Assembly: GCF_001042485.2 (NCBI RefSeq)
Contig: NZ_LBMN02000004.1
Span: forward strand, 62,001 to 126,000
Origin: Bacillus paralicheniformis
GTDB taxonomy: Bacteria > Bacillota > Bacilli > Bacillales > Bacillaceae
Reading direction: 5' to 3'
DNA: 64,000 bases
Of this stretch, positions 28,757-36,939 are shown piece after piece. Under the pieces are notes generated by a model, which did not search any database, was not told where the DNA came from, and saw only the letters and a program-made list of their open reading frames with translations. The first letter of the stretch is position 1; each line of letters starts with the position of its first letter. Both the position numbers and the translations under genes were made by a program.

Positions 28757-29182
28757 CTAGTTTTTATACTTTTTCCATACTTTTAAAAGCAAATCTTTAA
28801 ATAATTTTTTTTCATTGTCAGTCAGAGGGGATAAAACCTCATATTCTGTCTGTACTAAAACCTGTTTGCATGATGACAGTACATCGCTGCCTTTTTCAGT
28901 AAGGATTAGGCTGTATGCCCTGCGATCACTTGCGTTTTTTGTCCTTTCCACAAAGCCTGAAGCTTCTAAATGGTCAACATGGCTCACCATTGTCGTACGG
29001 TCGATCTGCAGTTGTTCAGAAATCAGTTTTTGAGAAGAAAAAGGGTTTTCTTCAATAAATACAAGTACTCCGAATTGCCTGGCATTCAAGCTATACGGAG
29101 CGAGAACATCAGCAAATTGATCCTCCATTTGCTGAAGAACCTTTCCTAGCAAAAATCCGTAAAATTGACTTAACTGTTTCAA
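28757..29182 (-). CDS. MarR-family transcriptional regulator
   Basis: A 141-residue winged-helix regulator. The DNA-binding part contains QKLISEQLQIDRTTMVSHVDHLEASGFVERTKNASDRRAYSL in pattern form at about residues 50-95, with the DRR wing. It heads an operon with the rhodanese and EVE genes, and a palindromic site lies just upstream, so autoregulation is likely. The regulator has one Cys in the C-terminal half, which might sense oxidants. Confidence 0.87.
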   Translation of the reverse strand: MKQLSQFYGFLLGKVLQQMEDQFADVLAPYSLNARQFGVLVFIEENPFSSQKLISEQLQIDRTTMVSHVDHLEASGFVERTKNASDRRAYSLILTEKGSDVLSSCKQVLVQTEYEVLSPLTDNEKKLFKDLLLKVWKKYKN

Positions 29183-29214
29183 AAATCATCACCACCTAAA
29201 ATAATCACCAAACT

Positions 29215-29239
29215 ATATAGTCAGTATAACTGATTATAT
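29215..29239 (-). promoter_or_regulatory. Candidate MarR operator
   Basis: Two 11-base arms (ATATAGTCAGT and ACTGATTATAT) form an inverted repeat with one mismatch and a three-base centre. It lies about 35 bases upstream of the MarR gene, where an autorepressor of this family would bind. Confidence 0.6.
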
Positions 29240-29270
29240 TTTTGAACGCAAGCCTTCTTGTTTTCGTTTG

Positions 29271-29288
29271 TTAATTTAATTAATTAAC
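29271..29288 (+). promoter_or_regulatory. AT-rich operator-like element upstream of the ROK gene
   Basis: It contains TTAATTTAATTAA, a 13-mer that is repeated exactly upstream of galK at 34250-34262. ROK repressors such as XylR bind AT-rich palindromes that begin with TTA, so this is a candidate autoregulatory site. Confidence 0.5.
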
Positions 29289-29334
29289 CGTGGTACAATA
29301 AAACCTACGATATGGTGTAAATGGAGGATTTCAC

Positions 29335-30507
29335 ATGCAACGCGGTACATTTCAATTAATGAAATCGGTGAACAAATCGATCATTCTTAATAAAATCAGA
29401 ACTTCAGAGCCGATTTCGAGAGCCGAGATCGCCAAGGAAACAAAGATTACCCCTCCCACGGTCTCAAGCATTGTCAAAGAGCTGATCGAACAAGGGCTCG
29501 TGAAAGAAAGCACGCTCGGCCATTCGAGCGGCGGAAGGAAGCCGACAATGCTGCACATCAACACAGGTGCCTATTATGTCATTGGCATTGATGCCGGGCC
29601 TGAGACGGTGGAGTGCATCTTAACCGATTTAGCCGGAGGGATACTGCAGCGGACATCCAGCCTGCTGAAAAAACCGCTGACAAACGAGACGTTCATTGAT
29701 GTTTTAAAAGAAAATGTTTATGCGATTTTGGGACGGGCCGATGTCAATCAGGAAAAGATCATCGGGATCGGCATCGCAATGCACGGGGTCGTCGATGCTG
29801 AAACGGGAATGTCACGCATCGCCCCGATTTTAAACCTAACCAATATTCCCATTAAAGATGTGCTGGAACAAGAATTCAACTTAACGGTCAGAGTTGAAAA
29901 CGATGCCAGGGCGATGGCGCTTGGCGAATCGTGGTTCGGCGGCCGCGATGATGCAGGCAGTATGGCGGCCGTAAACGTCGGCCACGGTGTCGGTGCGGGG
30001 ATTGTCATCAACGGAAAACTGTACCATGGAGCGGAAGGAATCGCAGGGGAACTGGGCCATATGATCATTGATATTAATGGAGAAAAGTGCGAGTGCGGCA
30101 ACCGGGGCTGCCTGCAGACGATTGTGAGCGGTAAAGCGATTGCCAAGCGGGGAAACAAACGGTTAAAAGAAAGTCCGGATAGCCTGACAGCCAAAGATTT
30201 GTTTGAAATGGCCGAGAACGGCTGCCAAACGTGTATCGAACTCTTTCGGGAAACCGGTGTGATGATCGGAATCGGGCTGACCAACTTCATTCATCTTGTC
30301 AATCCGGGCAAAATCGTGCTGGGCGGCGGAGTGATGAAAGGCGGGAGGTTCATATTGCCGGCGATACGAGAAACGATACAGCAGAAAGCCTTAACAGCCG
30401 AAGCGAGGCAGACAGAGGTGACGATAACGAAGCTCGGCGATGAAGCGACGCTTTACGGAGCCGTTTCATTGCTGTTGGCGGAGCTGTTTGATCCGGTGTT
30501 AAAATAA
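29335..30507 (+). CDS. ROK-family repressor, candidate galactose regulator
   Basis: A 390-residue NagC/XylR-type protein. An N-terminal winged helix spans about residues 10-65 (SRAEIAKETKITPPTVSSIVKELIEQG). A ROK sugar-kinase-like domain follows, with VIGIDAGPETVECIL near 80, GAEGIAGELGHM near 230 and the zinc motif CECGNRGCLQT near 255. In the first phosphate loop DAGPETV replaces the DGGTKT-like pattern of active kinases, which suits a repressor. It faces galT, and its promoter shares an operator-like element with galK, so it probably senses galactose or glucose. This is inference from context. Confidence 0.85.
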   Translation: MQRGTFQLMKSVNKSIILNKIRTSEPISRAEIAKETKITPPTVSSIVKELIEQGLVKESTLGHSSGGRKPTMLHINTGAYYVIGIDAGPETVECILTDLAGGILQRTSSLLKKPLTNETFIDVLKENVYAILGRADVNQEKIIGIGIAMHGVVDAETGMSRIAPILNLTNIPIKDVLEQEFNLTVRVENDARAMALGESWFGGRDDAGSMAAVNVGHGVGAGIVINGKLYHGAEGIAGELGHMIIDINGEKCECGNRGCLQTIVSGKAIAKRGNKRLKESPDSLTAKDLFEMAENGCQTCIELFRETGVMIGIGLTNFIHLVNPGKIVLGGGVMKGGRFILPAIRETIQQKALTAEARQTEVTITKLGDEATLYGAVSLLLAELFDPVLK

Positions 30508-30535
30508 GCCTTTTTTTCGCCTGTTTTAACACCGG
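30493..30535. terminator. Convergent terminator between ROK gene and galT
   Basis: CCGGTGTTAAAA and TTTTAACACCGG are perfect 12-base inverted repeats flanking a T-rich centre. The left arm overlaps the last codons of the ROK gene and the right arm lies just beyond the galT stop, so one structure could end both convergent transcripts. Confidence 0.6.
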
Positions 30536-30542
30536 TGAAGCC

Positions 30543-32030
30543 TTACCCCTGACGATTGACCGTGTGGATGAAGCGCATGAAAGCTTCGCGGTTTTTGAAT
30601 ACCCCGGCATCCTCAAGGGCTTTAACAAATTTCCGGCCAAGTTCTTTTCGTACAATTGATTCAGCATGCTTCGGCCCGGACGGCTCTCCGTATTCGGTTT
30701 TGAGCTGTTCGGCCCATTCCCGGTGATGCGCTTCAACGGCATCTGACTGACCGAGCAGGAATTCTTGGACACCTGCCAGTTCGGTCTTTAAGCGGGGAGG
30801 AAGAACGGCCAGGCCCATCACTTCGATTAAGCCGATATTTTCTTTCTTAATATGGTGAACGTCAGCATGCGGGTGGAATATGCCGTATGGATGCTCGGCA
30901 GATGTCCGGTTGTTTCTGAGCACAAGGTCGATTTCAAAAACACCGCTCACGTTTCTTGCAATAGGCGTAATCGTGTTATGAGGCGTTTCATCTGTAAAAG
31001 CCGTGATATCCGCTTGTTGATCCGAGTAGTTTTTCCAAGTCTGAAAAATATGATCCGCCGCATCGACAAGGCTGTTGATCGCCGTTCCTTTCAGGCGGAT
31101 GACAGACATCGGCCATTTTAAAACAGAGGCTTCGATGTCCGGATGCTGTTTGATTTGAAAGGAGAACGCGTCTTCTGCGCGCGTCATCGCAAACTCATAT
31201 CGTCCGGCTTGATAATGGTCATGGCTTAAAATAGACCCGCCGACGATCGGCAAATCGGCATTCGATCCGATAAAATAATGCGGAAACAGCTCTGTAAAAA
31301 CAAGCAGCCTGTGAAAGGCAAGCTTATCAATTTTCATCGGCCGATGCTGCTCAGAAAATAAAATGCTGTGCTCGTTATAGTAAGCATATGGAGAATATTG
31401 AAAATACCAGTTTTCTCCGGCGAGCGGGACTTTAATAATCCTGTGGTTCGCCCGGGCGGGATACCCGATTCGTCCTGCATACCCTTCGTTTTCTTTGCAC
31501 AGCAGGCACGTCGGATAGCTGCGTGCTCGTTTTGCAGCGGCGCGCTCCCGTTTGATTTGCTCAGGGTCTTTTTCCGGCTTTGACAAATTGATCGTAATAT
31601 CCATAGTGCCGTAAGGTGTATCCGCCTGATACGAAATATTTCTTTCAATTCGTCTTGTCTGGATATAGTTGCTGTTTTTGCTGAGCTGATAAAAATAGGC
31701 GGTCGCCTCCAGCGGCGATTGCTCGTATTTTTGCTGAAACACGGCATTGATGACAGAAGGTCTTACAACAAAGCAATTCATCACATTTGCCGCCAGCATG
31801 TCTTTCGCGTCTGCGTCGTCGGTTATGACGCCGTGTTCAATTGCATAAGCGGCGAGTCTTTCCAAAAGGTCGGGGATGGAGTCGCCGGAAGCCGCAGGGG
31901 CTTCTTCGGGAAACGAGTCCAGACCCAGCAGGTTCATCACTTGGTTGCGTGCGTAGTTCACGTCATCCGGTTCGATTAACCCTGTTTCAAGCGCTTTTTG
32001 AATGAGTCCGGCTATGTCTTGTTCAATCAT
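30543..32030 (-). CDS. galT: Galactose-1-phosphate uridylyltransferase, class II
   Basis: A 495-residue Firmicutes-type GalT of the Leloir pathway, exchanging UMP between UDP-glucose and galactose-1-phosphate. The active-site region contains [18 protein letters not shown], and [16 protein letters not shown] and [13 protein letters not shown] are family blocks. I start at the ATG that overlaps the galE stop (ATGA); the longer frame adds 15 residues from inside galE. It is the last gene of galKET. Confidence 0.93.
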   Translation of the reverse strand: MIEQDIAGLIQKALETGLIEPDDVNYARNQVMNLLGLDSFPEEAPAASGDSIPDLLERLAAYAIEHGVITDDADAKDMLAANVMNCFVVRPSVINAVFQQKYEQSPLEATAYFYQLSKNSNYIQTRRIERNISYQADTPYGTMDITINLSKPEKDPEQIKRERAAAKRARSYPTCLLCKENEGYAGRIGYPARANHRIIKVPLAGENWYFQYSPYAYYNEHSILFSEQHRPMKIDKLAFHRLLVFTELFPHYFIGSNADLPIVGGSILSHDHYQAGRYEFAMTRAEDAFSFQIKQHPDIEASVLKWPMSVIRLKGTAINSLVDAADHIFQTWKNYSDQQADITAFTDETPHNTITPIARNVSGVFEIDLVLRNNRTSAEHPYGIFHPHADVHHIKKENIGLIEVMGLAVLPPRLKTELAGVQEFLLGQSDAVEAHHREWAEQLKTEYGEPSGPKHAESIVRKELGRKFVKALEDAGVFKNREAFMRFIHTVNRQG

Positions 32031-33028
32031 GTTGACACTTCCTTCCTGTACCCGTTTGGATGTGATGAATGCCACTTCCAGGCGTCTTCAATGATCTTTG
32101 CTACAGAAGTGCGCGAAGGCCTCCAGCCTAGGACCTGCTTTGCTTTGTCAGAGCCGGCAATCAGGATGCTCGGGTCGCCGGCTCTGCGCTTGCCGATCTC
32201 GGCGGGAATGTCTTTGCCGGTGACCTTTCTCGCCGCATCAATCATTTCTTTCACCGAAAATCCTTCGCTGCTGCCGAGGTTGAATATATCGCTTTTGCCG
32301 CCTTCTCTTAAATAGTCCAAAGCCGACAGATGAGCGTCAATCAGGTCTTCGACATGAACATAGTCGCGGATGCACGTGCCGTCGGGCGTATCATAGTCAT
32401 CCCCAAAAATCGTAATATGCGGTCTTTGTCCGAGAGCGGTTTGCAGGATGATGGGGACCAGGTGTGTTTCCGGATGATGGTCTTCTCCGATCTCTCCCGT
32501 TTCCCTTGCTCCTGCGACATTAAAGTACCTGAGAGACACAAAGCTGACTCCATGGGCTTCTTCAGTCCGCTTCATGAGCTTCTCCATGATCAGTTTCGTT
32601 TCCCCGTAGGTGCTTGTCGGCCGCGTCGGCATGACTTCTGTGATCGGCACCGATTCAGGCTCTCCGTAGACGGCCGCCGTCGAGGAGAATACGATTTTTT
32701 TCACATCGTGCTCAAGCATCGTCTGAAGCAAAACCTGTGTCCCGGATACATTGTTGTCGTAGTATTTAAGCGGATCTTTCATTGATTCGCCGACAAGTGA
32801 ACTGGCGGCGAAGTGGATCACTTCTTCAATACGTTCCTTTTTGAAAACAGTGCGGAGGAAGTCGCGATCGCGCACATCCCCTTCATAAAAGACTGCCTCA
32901 GGATGTACGGCCTGTCTTTGGCCGGTCTCAAGGTTGTCAACGACAACGACGGTTTCGCCCCTGTCCAATAATTGATACACGGCGTGTGAACCGATATAGC
33001 CGGCACCGCCCAAAACCAACACACTCAT
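32027..33028 (-). CDS. galE: UDP-glucose 4-epimerase
   Basis: A 333-residue short-chain dehydrogenase/epimerase that interconverts UDP-galactose and UDP-glucose. The NAD motif GGAGYIGSH is at the N-terminus, the catalytic Ser and YGETK follow near residues 120-153, and RYFNVAGA is near 175. The second ATG, seven bases after AGGGG, is preferred over the first, which is too close to the ribosome-binding site. It lies between galK and galT. Confidence 0.94.
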   Translation of the reverse strand: MSVLVLGGAGYIGSHAVYQLLDRGETVVVVDNLETGQRQAVHPEAVFYEGDVRDRDFLRTVFKKERIEEVIHFAASSLVGESMKDPLKYYDNNVSGTQVLLQTMLEHDVKKIVFSSTAAVYGEPESVPITEVMPTRPTSTYGETKLIMEKLMKRTEEAHGVSFVSLRYFNVAGARETGEIGEDHHPETHLVPIILQTALGQRPHITIFGDDYDTPDGTCIRDYVHVEDLIDAHLSALDYLREGGKSDIFNLGSSEGFSVKEMIDAARKVTGKDIPAEIGKRRAGDPSILIAGSDKAKQVLGWRPSRTSVAKIIEDAWKWHSSHPNGYRKEVST

Positions 33029-33042
33029 ATCCATTCCCCTTT

Positions 33043-34212
33043 CTATATTTCTTTGGCGCCGTCGCCTATCGCCGCAGTATAAAATGCGGCATCATAGCCA
33101 ACCGTTTCGCGGTAGACGGCATTCACGCGTTCTTTAAAGCTGTCTGTCCGGTCTTTTTCTACAATCGCAATCGCACAGCCGCCGAACCCGGCGCCGGTCA
33201 TGCGTGCACCCAGGACGCCGTCTTGTTCCCAAGCCACCTGGACAATGGTATCAAGCTCCAGCCCTGTCACTTCATAATCATCCCTTAAAGACATATGAGA
33301 TTCATTCATCAGCTTGCCGAACCCGGCGAGGTCGTCCCCGCGAAGTTTTTCCAGCGCTTTCAGCGTCCGGGCATTTTCGTACACCGCATGTCTGGCACGT
33401 TTTCGATTAATTTCATCTCGGATGAGGTGCTGATGAGCTTCAAATGCTTCCGCCGTCATTTCGCCCAGGCTTGCAATCGGTAACTCCTGCTGCAGATCGC
33501 GGAGCGCCTCTTCGCATTGGGCACGCCTTTCATTATATTTAGATCCGGCCAGCGTCCGCTGTTTGTTTGTATTGATGATGATCACATCGTGTTCCTTCAA
33601 TACGAAGGGAGCGTATGTGTAATGAAGTGTTTGGCAGTCTAACAAAATCGCGTGATCCTTTTTCCCCATGCCGATCGCAAATTGGTCCATAATGCCGCTG
33701 CCTACGCCGATGTATTCGTTTTCGACTTTTTGTCCAAGCTTAACCATGGAGATCGTGTCTGTCTGCAAACCATAAAGCCCTTTTAAAAGAACGCCTGTCG
33801 CAAGTTCAATCGATGCGGAAGAAGAGAGGCCCGCCCCGTGCGGAATATTTCCGTAATACAAAATATCGGCGCCGTGAACGATTTGGTGGCCTGCTGCTTT
33901 CATCAAAAGGAACATTCCTTTCGGATAGTTGGCCCAGCCGTCAGACCGGTCAAAGGCTAAATCGCTCAAGCTGCATTCAATTATGCCTTTGTCAGGGAAG
34001 TTCTTTGAATAGAAACGGATCATTTGATCATCTCGTTTCACGCCAAGGGCATAGGTGCCAAATGAAATCGAAGCGGGGAAAACATGCCCTCCATTATAAT
34101 CCGTGTGTTCGCCGATTAAGTTGATTCTTCCCGGAGCAAAAAAGGTTTGCGGTGTCTGTTCTGTCTTAAAAATAGAGCGAAAGTCGTTTGATAAAGCGGC
34201 TGCAGTATTCAT
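33043..34212 (-). CDS. galK: Galactokinase
   Basis: A 389-residue GHMP kinase that phosphorylates galactose at C1. The galactokinase signature [15 protein letters not shown], the ATP loop [13 protein letters not shown] and the C-terminal [14 protein letters not shown] are all present. I choose the ATG reading MNTAAAL, which follows GGGAGG, over one four codons upstream that overlaps the ribosome-binding site. It is the first gene of galKET. Confidence 0.95.
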   Translation of the reverse strand: MNTAAALSNDFRSIFKTEQTPQTFFAPGRINLIGEHTDYNGGHVFPASISFGTYALGVKRDDQMIRFYSKNFPDKGIIECSLSDLAFDRSDGWANYPKGMFLLMKAAGHQIVHGADILYYGNIPHGAGLSSSASIELATGVLLKGLYGLQTDTISMVKLGQKVENEYIGVGSGIMDQFAIGMGKKDHAILLDCQTLHYTYAPFVLKEHDVIIINTNKQRTLAGSKYNERRAQCEEALRDLQQELPIASLGEMTAEAFEAHQHLIRDEINRKRARHAVYENARTLKALEKLRGDDLAGFGKLMNESHMSLRDDYEVTGLELDTIVQVAWEQDGVLGARMTGAGFGGCAIAIVEKDRTDSFKERVNAVYRETVGYDAAFYTAAIGDGAKEI

Positions 34213-34249
34213 ATATCCTCCCATTCGTTTGACGTGCAGACTTAATAAA

Positions 34250-34263
34250 TTAATTTAATTAAG
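34250..34263 (-). promoter_or_regulatory. Operator-like element upstream of galK
   Basis: TTAATTTAATTAAG shares its first 13 bases exactly with the element upstream of the ROK repressor gene and sits in a larger AT-rich inverted repeat. It is a candidate site for the ROK protein on the gal operon, 38 bases upstream of galK. Confidence 0.5.
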
Positions 34264-34320
34264 TTTAACCCCAGTTTACTACGGGTTTTCAATTGGTGCA
34301 ATAAAAAGTGTTTTTTCAAA

Positions 34321-34333
34321 TGAAACGTTTTCA
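34321..34333. promoter_or_regulatory. cre site between galK and ganR
   Basis: TGAAACGTTTTCA is a perfect palindrome within ATGAAACGTTTTCAT and fits the CcpA consensus. It lies between the divergent gal and ganR promoters and could repress either. Confidence 0.75.
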
Positions 34334-34371
34334 TGTAAAATCCTTATTGGCGGGGATAGGGCAATCAGCAC

Positions 34372-34418
34372 TTGACTTTTACAAAAATCAACGTTAAATT
34401 AGTAAAATATTTTACTAA
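34372..34418 (+). promoter_or_regulatory. ganR promoter with GanR palindrome
   Basis: TTGACT and TAAATT are 17 bases apart. Directly overlapping and downstream of the -10 is TTAGTAAAATATTTTACTAA at 34399-34418, a perfect 20-bp palindrome. LacI-family regulators bind such sites, and its core recurs upstream of ganS, so negative autoregulation is expected. Confidence 0.75.
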
Positions 34419-34453
34419 AAAATATGAAAGATGTTCATGGAGGTTTTGCAATC

Positions 34454-35446
34454 GTGGCGACGATAAAAGATGTTGCAGAAAAGGCGGGGTATTCCATCTC
34501 GACGGTTTCCCGCGTATTAAATAACGACGAAAGCCTGTCCGTACCCGATGAGACGCGGGAGAAAATATTTGAAGTGGCGGAAAGCCTGAACTACCGCAAA
34601 AAAACGATCAGAACACTGGTAAAAAACATCGCGTTTCTGTACTGGCTGACGGATAAAGAGGAACTCGAAGACGTGTATTTTAAAACGATGAGGCTGGAAA
34701 TCGAGAAGCTCGCAAAGCAATTCAACGTTGAACTGACGACGTATAAAATTTCGGGGGGTATTGACGCCATCCCCGAAAACATTGAAGGATTCATTGCGGT
34801 CGGATCATTTTCAGATGATGAATTAACCCGGTTAAGGCAGATGACGCCTCACGGAGTATTTATCGATTCGACGCCGGATCCGAATCATTTTGATTCAGTC
34901 AGGCCGGACTTAAAGCAGATGACGAGGAAAACGGTGGACTTTCTTATCGAAAAAGGGCATGAAAAGATCGGCTTTATCGGAGGCACGTACCACAATCCCA
35001 ATACCGATGAAGACGAAATGGACGTAAGGGAACGAACGTTTCGCGATTATATGAGGGAAAAAGGGCTCTTGGAGGAAGGCTTTATTTTTTGCCGCAGGGG
35101 ATTTTCTGTGGAAAACGGCTACCATCTGATGGATAAAGCGGTTGAAACATTGGGCGAAAAGCTGCCGACGGCCTTCTTTACAGCGGCGGATCCGATCGCC
35201 GTAGGCTGCCTTCAGGCTTTAAATGAAAAAGGGGTCGCCATCCCGGGCAGGGTGAGCGTCATCAGCATCAACAACATCAGTGTGGCGAAATACGTATCTC
35301 CGCCGCTGACGACATTCCATATCGATATTAAAGAACTTTGCAAAAACGCCATTGAATTGCTTCTTGAACAAATACTTGAAAAGAGAAAAGCTGTAAAAAC
35401 GCTATATATCGGTGCAGAACTGGTGGTCAGGAAAAGCACCAATTAA
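34454..35446 (+). CDS. ganR: Galactan-operon repressor GanR, LacI family
   Basis: A 330-residue LacI/GalR repressor. The N-terminal HTH reads ATIKDVAEKAGYSISTVSRV, with the hinge near residue 50, and a periplasmic-binding-like ligand domain follows. The sequence is very close to B. subtilis GanR (formerly LacR). A GTG start ten bases after GGAGG gives the family length of 330; the longer frame begins ten codons upstream. It represses ganSPQAB and probably itself, with galactobiose as the expected inducer. Confidence 0.94.
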   Translation: MATIKDVAEKAGYSISTVSRVLNNDESLSVPDETREKIFEVAESLNYRKKTIRTLVKNIAFLYWLTDKEELEDVYFKTMRLEIEKLAKQFNVELTTYKISGGIDAIPENIEGFIAVGSFSDDELTRLRQMTPHGVFIDSTPDPNHFDSVRPDLKQMTRKTVDFLIEKGHEKIGFIGGTYHNPNTDEDEMDVRERTFRDYMREKGLLEEGFIFCRRGFSVENGYHLMDKAVETLGEKLPTAFFTAADPIAVGCLQALNEKGVAIPGRVSVISINNISVAKYVSPPLTTFHIDIKELCKNAIELLLEQILEKRKAVKTLYIGAELVVRKSTN

Positions 35447-35450
35447 AAAA

Positions 35451-35482
35451 AGGCGCGGGCTGTTCATAAGCCGCGCCTTTTT
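35451..35482 (+). terminator. ganR terminator
   Basis: AGGCGCGG and CCGCGCCT form a GC-rich 8-bp stem followed by TTTTTC. It isolates ganR from the gan operon. Confidence 0.8.
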
Positions 35483-35483
35483 C

Positions 35484-35546
35484 GTAAAACATTTTACTAT
35501 AGTCGGTAAAATAATTGTTTACACTTTTTCTTAGACATGCTATATT
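35484..35546 (+). promoter_or_regulatory. gan operon promoter with GanR operator elements
   Basis: A -35 TTTACA at 35518 and a -10 TATATT at 35541 are 17 bases apart. Upstream lies GTAAAACATTTTAC (35484-35497), a one-mismatch palindrome sharing the core of the ganR operator. A second related half site GGTAAAAT lies next to the -35. Two operators are the known arrangement at the B. subtilis gan promoter. Confidence 0.7.
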
Positions 35547-35553
35547 GTTTTTG

Positions 35554-35566
35554 TGAAACGCTTTCA
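35554..35566 (+). promoter_or_regulatory. cre site of the gan operon
   Basis: TGAAACGCTTTCA matches the CcpA consensus and lies at about +3 to +15 relative to the expected start of the gan transcript, a position typical for roadblock or direct repression. Confidence 0.82.
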
Positions 35567-35589
35567 ATCCAATAAAAGGAATGAGACAA

Positions 35590-36858
35590 ATGATGAATAT
35601 GAAAAAATATGTTGGAATCAGCAGTGTGATTGCTCTCAGTTTGTCTTTAACTGCCTGCGGACCTAAAGAGAGCAGCAATGAAGCATCAGGCGCGAAGCAA
35701 AAGGAACTCGTGGTCTGGGAAGATAAAGAAAAAGGCGAAGGCATTAAAGATGCCGTTGCCCAGTTTGAAAAAGAGCACGGCGTATCTGTCAAAGTCGTGG
35801 AAAAGCCTTACGCAAAGCAGATCGAAGATTTGCGGATGGATGGACCGGCAGGAACGGGGCCTGATGTGTTAACGATGCCTGGAGATCAAATCGGAACAGC
35901 GGTAACGGAAGGTTTGATCAAGGAATTAAAGGTGGACAAAGAGATCCAATCGATCTATACGGAACCAGCAATGAGATCCCAGGTGACAAACGGTAAGGTC
36001 TACGGCCTGCCGAAAGCGGTCGAAACGACGATGCTCTACTATAATAAAGATTTGATTTCTGAAAAAGAACTGCCGAAAACGCTGGATGAATGGTATGAGT
36101 ATTCGAAAAAAACGGCTGACGGCAAAAAATTCGGCTTCCTGGCGCTGTTTGACCAGATTTATTATGCACAGAGCGTCATGGGAGGATACGGCGGCTACAT
36201 TTTTAAGAGCCATGCAGACGGCACTTATGATCCGGCTGATCTCGGCTTGAATAACAAAGGTGCAGTTGAAGGAGCCGAGTACATTCAGAAGTTTTATCAA
36301 GAAGGGCTGTTCCCTGCCGGAATTATTGGGGAGCAAGGCATCAATGTGCTGGAATCGCTGTTTACGGAAGGAAAAGCAGCAGCGATTATTTCTGGTCCGT
36401 GGAATCTGGAACCGTTCAAAAAAGCGGGCATCGACTACGGGGTTGCCAAGCTGCCTAAGCTGTCCAACGGCAAACATATGAGTTCTTTTGTCGGCGTGAA
36501 GAGCTACAATGTAAGCGCTTATTCGAAGAATGCCGATCTAGCGGAAGAATTAGCCGTCTTTCTCGCCAATAAAGAAAACTCAAAGAAGAGATATGAGATC
36601 ACAAAAGAAGTTCCCGCTGTCAAAGAACTGGCGGATGATCCTGCCGTCACAAAAAGCGAAGCGGCTCAAGCTGTTGCCGAGCAATCTCAGTACTCAGAGT
36701 TGACGCCGAATATTCCTGAGATGAATGAAGTATGGACGCCGGCGGATGCGGCTCTGCAAACGATCGCAACCGGAAAAGCGGAACCGAAAAAAGCGCTTGA
36801 TCAAGCCGCGGAAACGATACAAGGACAGATCAAAGCGAAGCACAGCGGCAGCAAATAA
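35590..36858 (+). CDS. ganS: Galactooligosaccharide-binding lipoprotein
   Basis: A 422-residue extracellular solute-binding protein (family 1). The signal ends in a lipobox SLTAC with lipidated Cys near residue 23; the mature protein begins with charged residues and the strand LVVWEDKEKGEG. It delivers galactobiose and longer galactooligosaccharides to GanPQ. I choose the ATG nine bases after AAAGGA; the first ATG of the frame abuts the ribosome-binding site. Family length is about 421. Confidence 0.92.
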   Translation: MMNMKKYVGISSVIALSLSLTACGPKESSNEASGAKQKELVVWEDKEKGEGIKDAVAQFEKEHGVSVKVVEKPYAKQIEDLRMDGPAGTGPDVLTMPGDQIGTAVTEGLIKELKVDKEIQSIYTEPAMRSQVTNGKVYGLPKAVETTMLYYNKDLISEKELPKTLDEWYEYSKKTADGKKFGFLALFDQIYYAQSVMGGYGGYIFKSHADGTYDPADLGLNNKGAVEGAEYIQKFYQEGLFPAGIIGEQGINVLESLFTEGKAAAIISGPWNLEPFKKAGIDYGVAKLPKLSNGKHMSSFVGVKSYNVSAYSKNADLAEELAVFLANKENSKKRYEITKEVPAVKELADDPAVTKSEAAQAVAEQSQYSELTPNIPEMNEVWTPADAALQTIATGKAEPKKALDQAAETIQGQIKAKHSGSK

Positions 36859-36868
36859 GCCGCAGCAT

Positions 36869-36899
36869 TGGTGTCAAACTTGTCTTAAGTTTGGCGCCA
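36869..36899 (+). other. Intercistronic stem-loop between ganS and ganP
   Basis: A 13-bp stem (TGGTGTCAAACTT with AAGTTTGGCGCCA, two G-U pairs) encloses a five-base loop and has no T-run. Its place after the binding-protein gene resembles RNA stabilisers in other ABC sugar operons, which raise binding protein over permease levels. Confidence 0.65.
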
Positions 36900-36939
36900 T
36901 TTATGATCAGGACGTCCATATAAAGAGGTGAAAGAGAAG

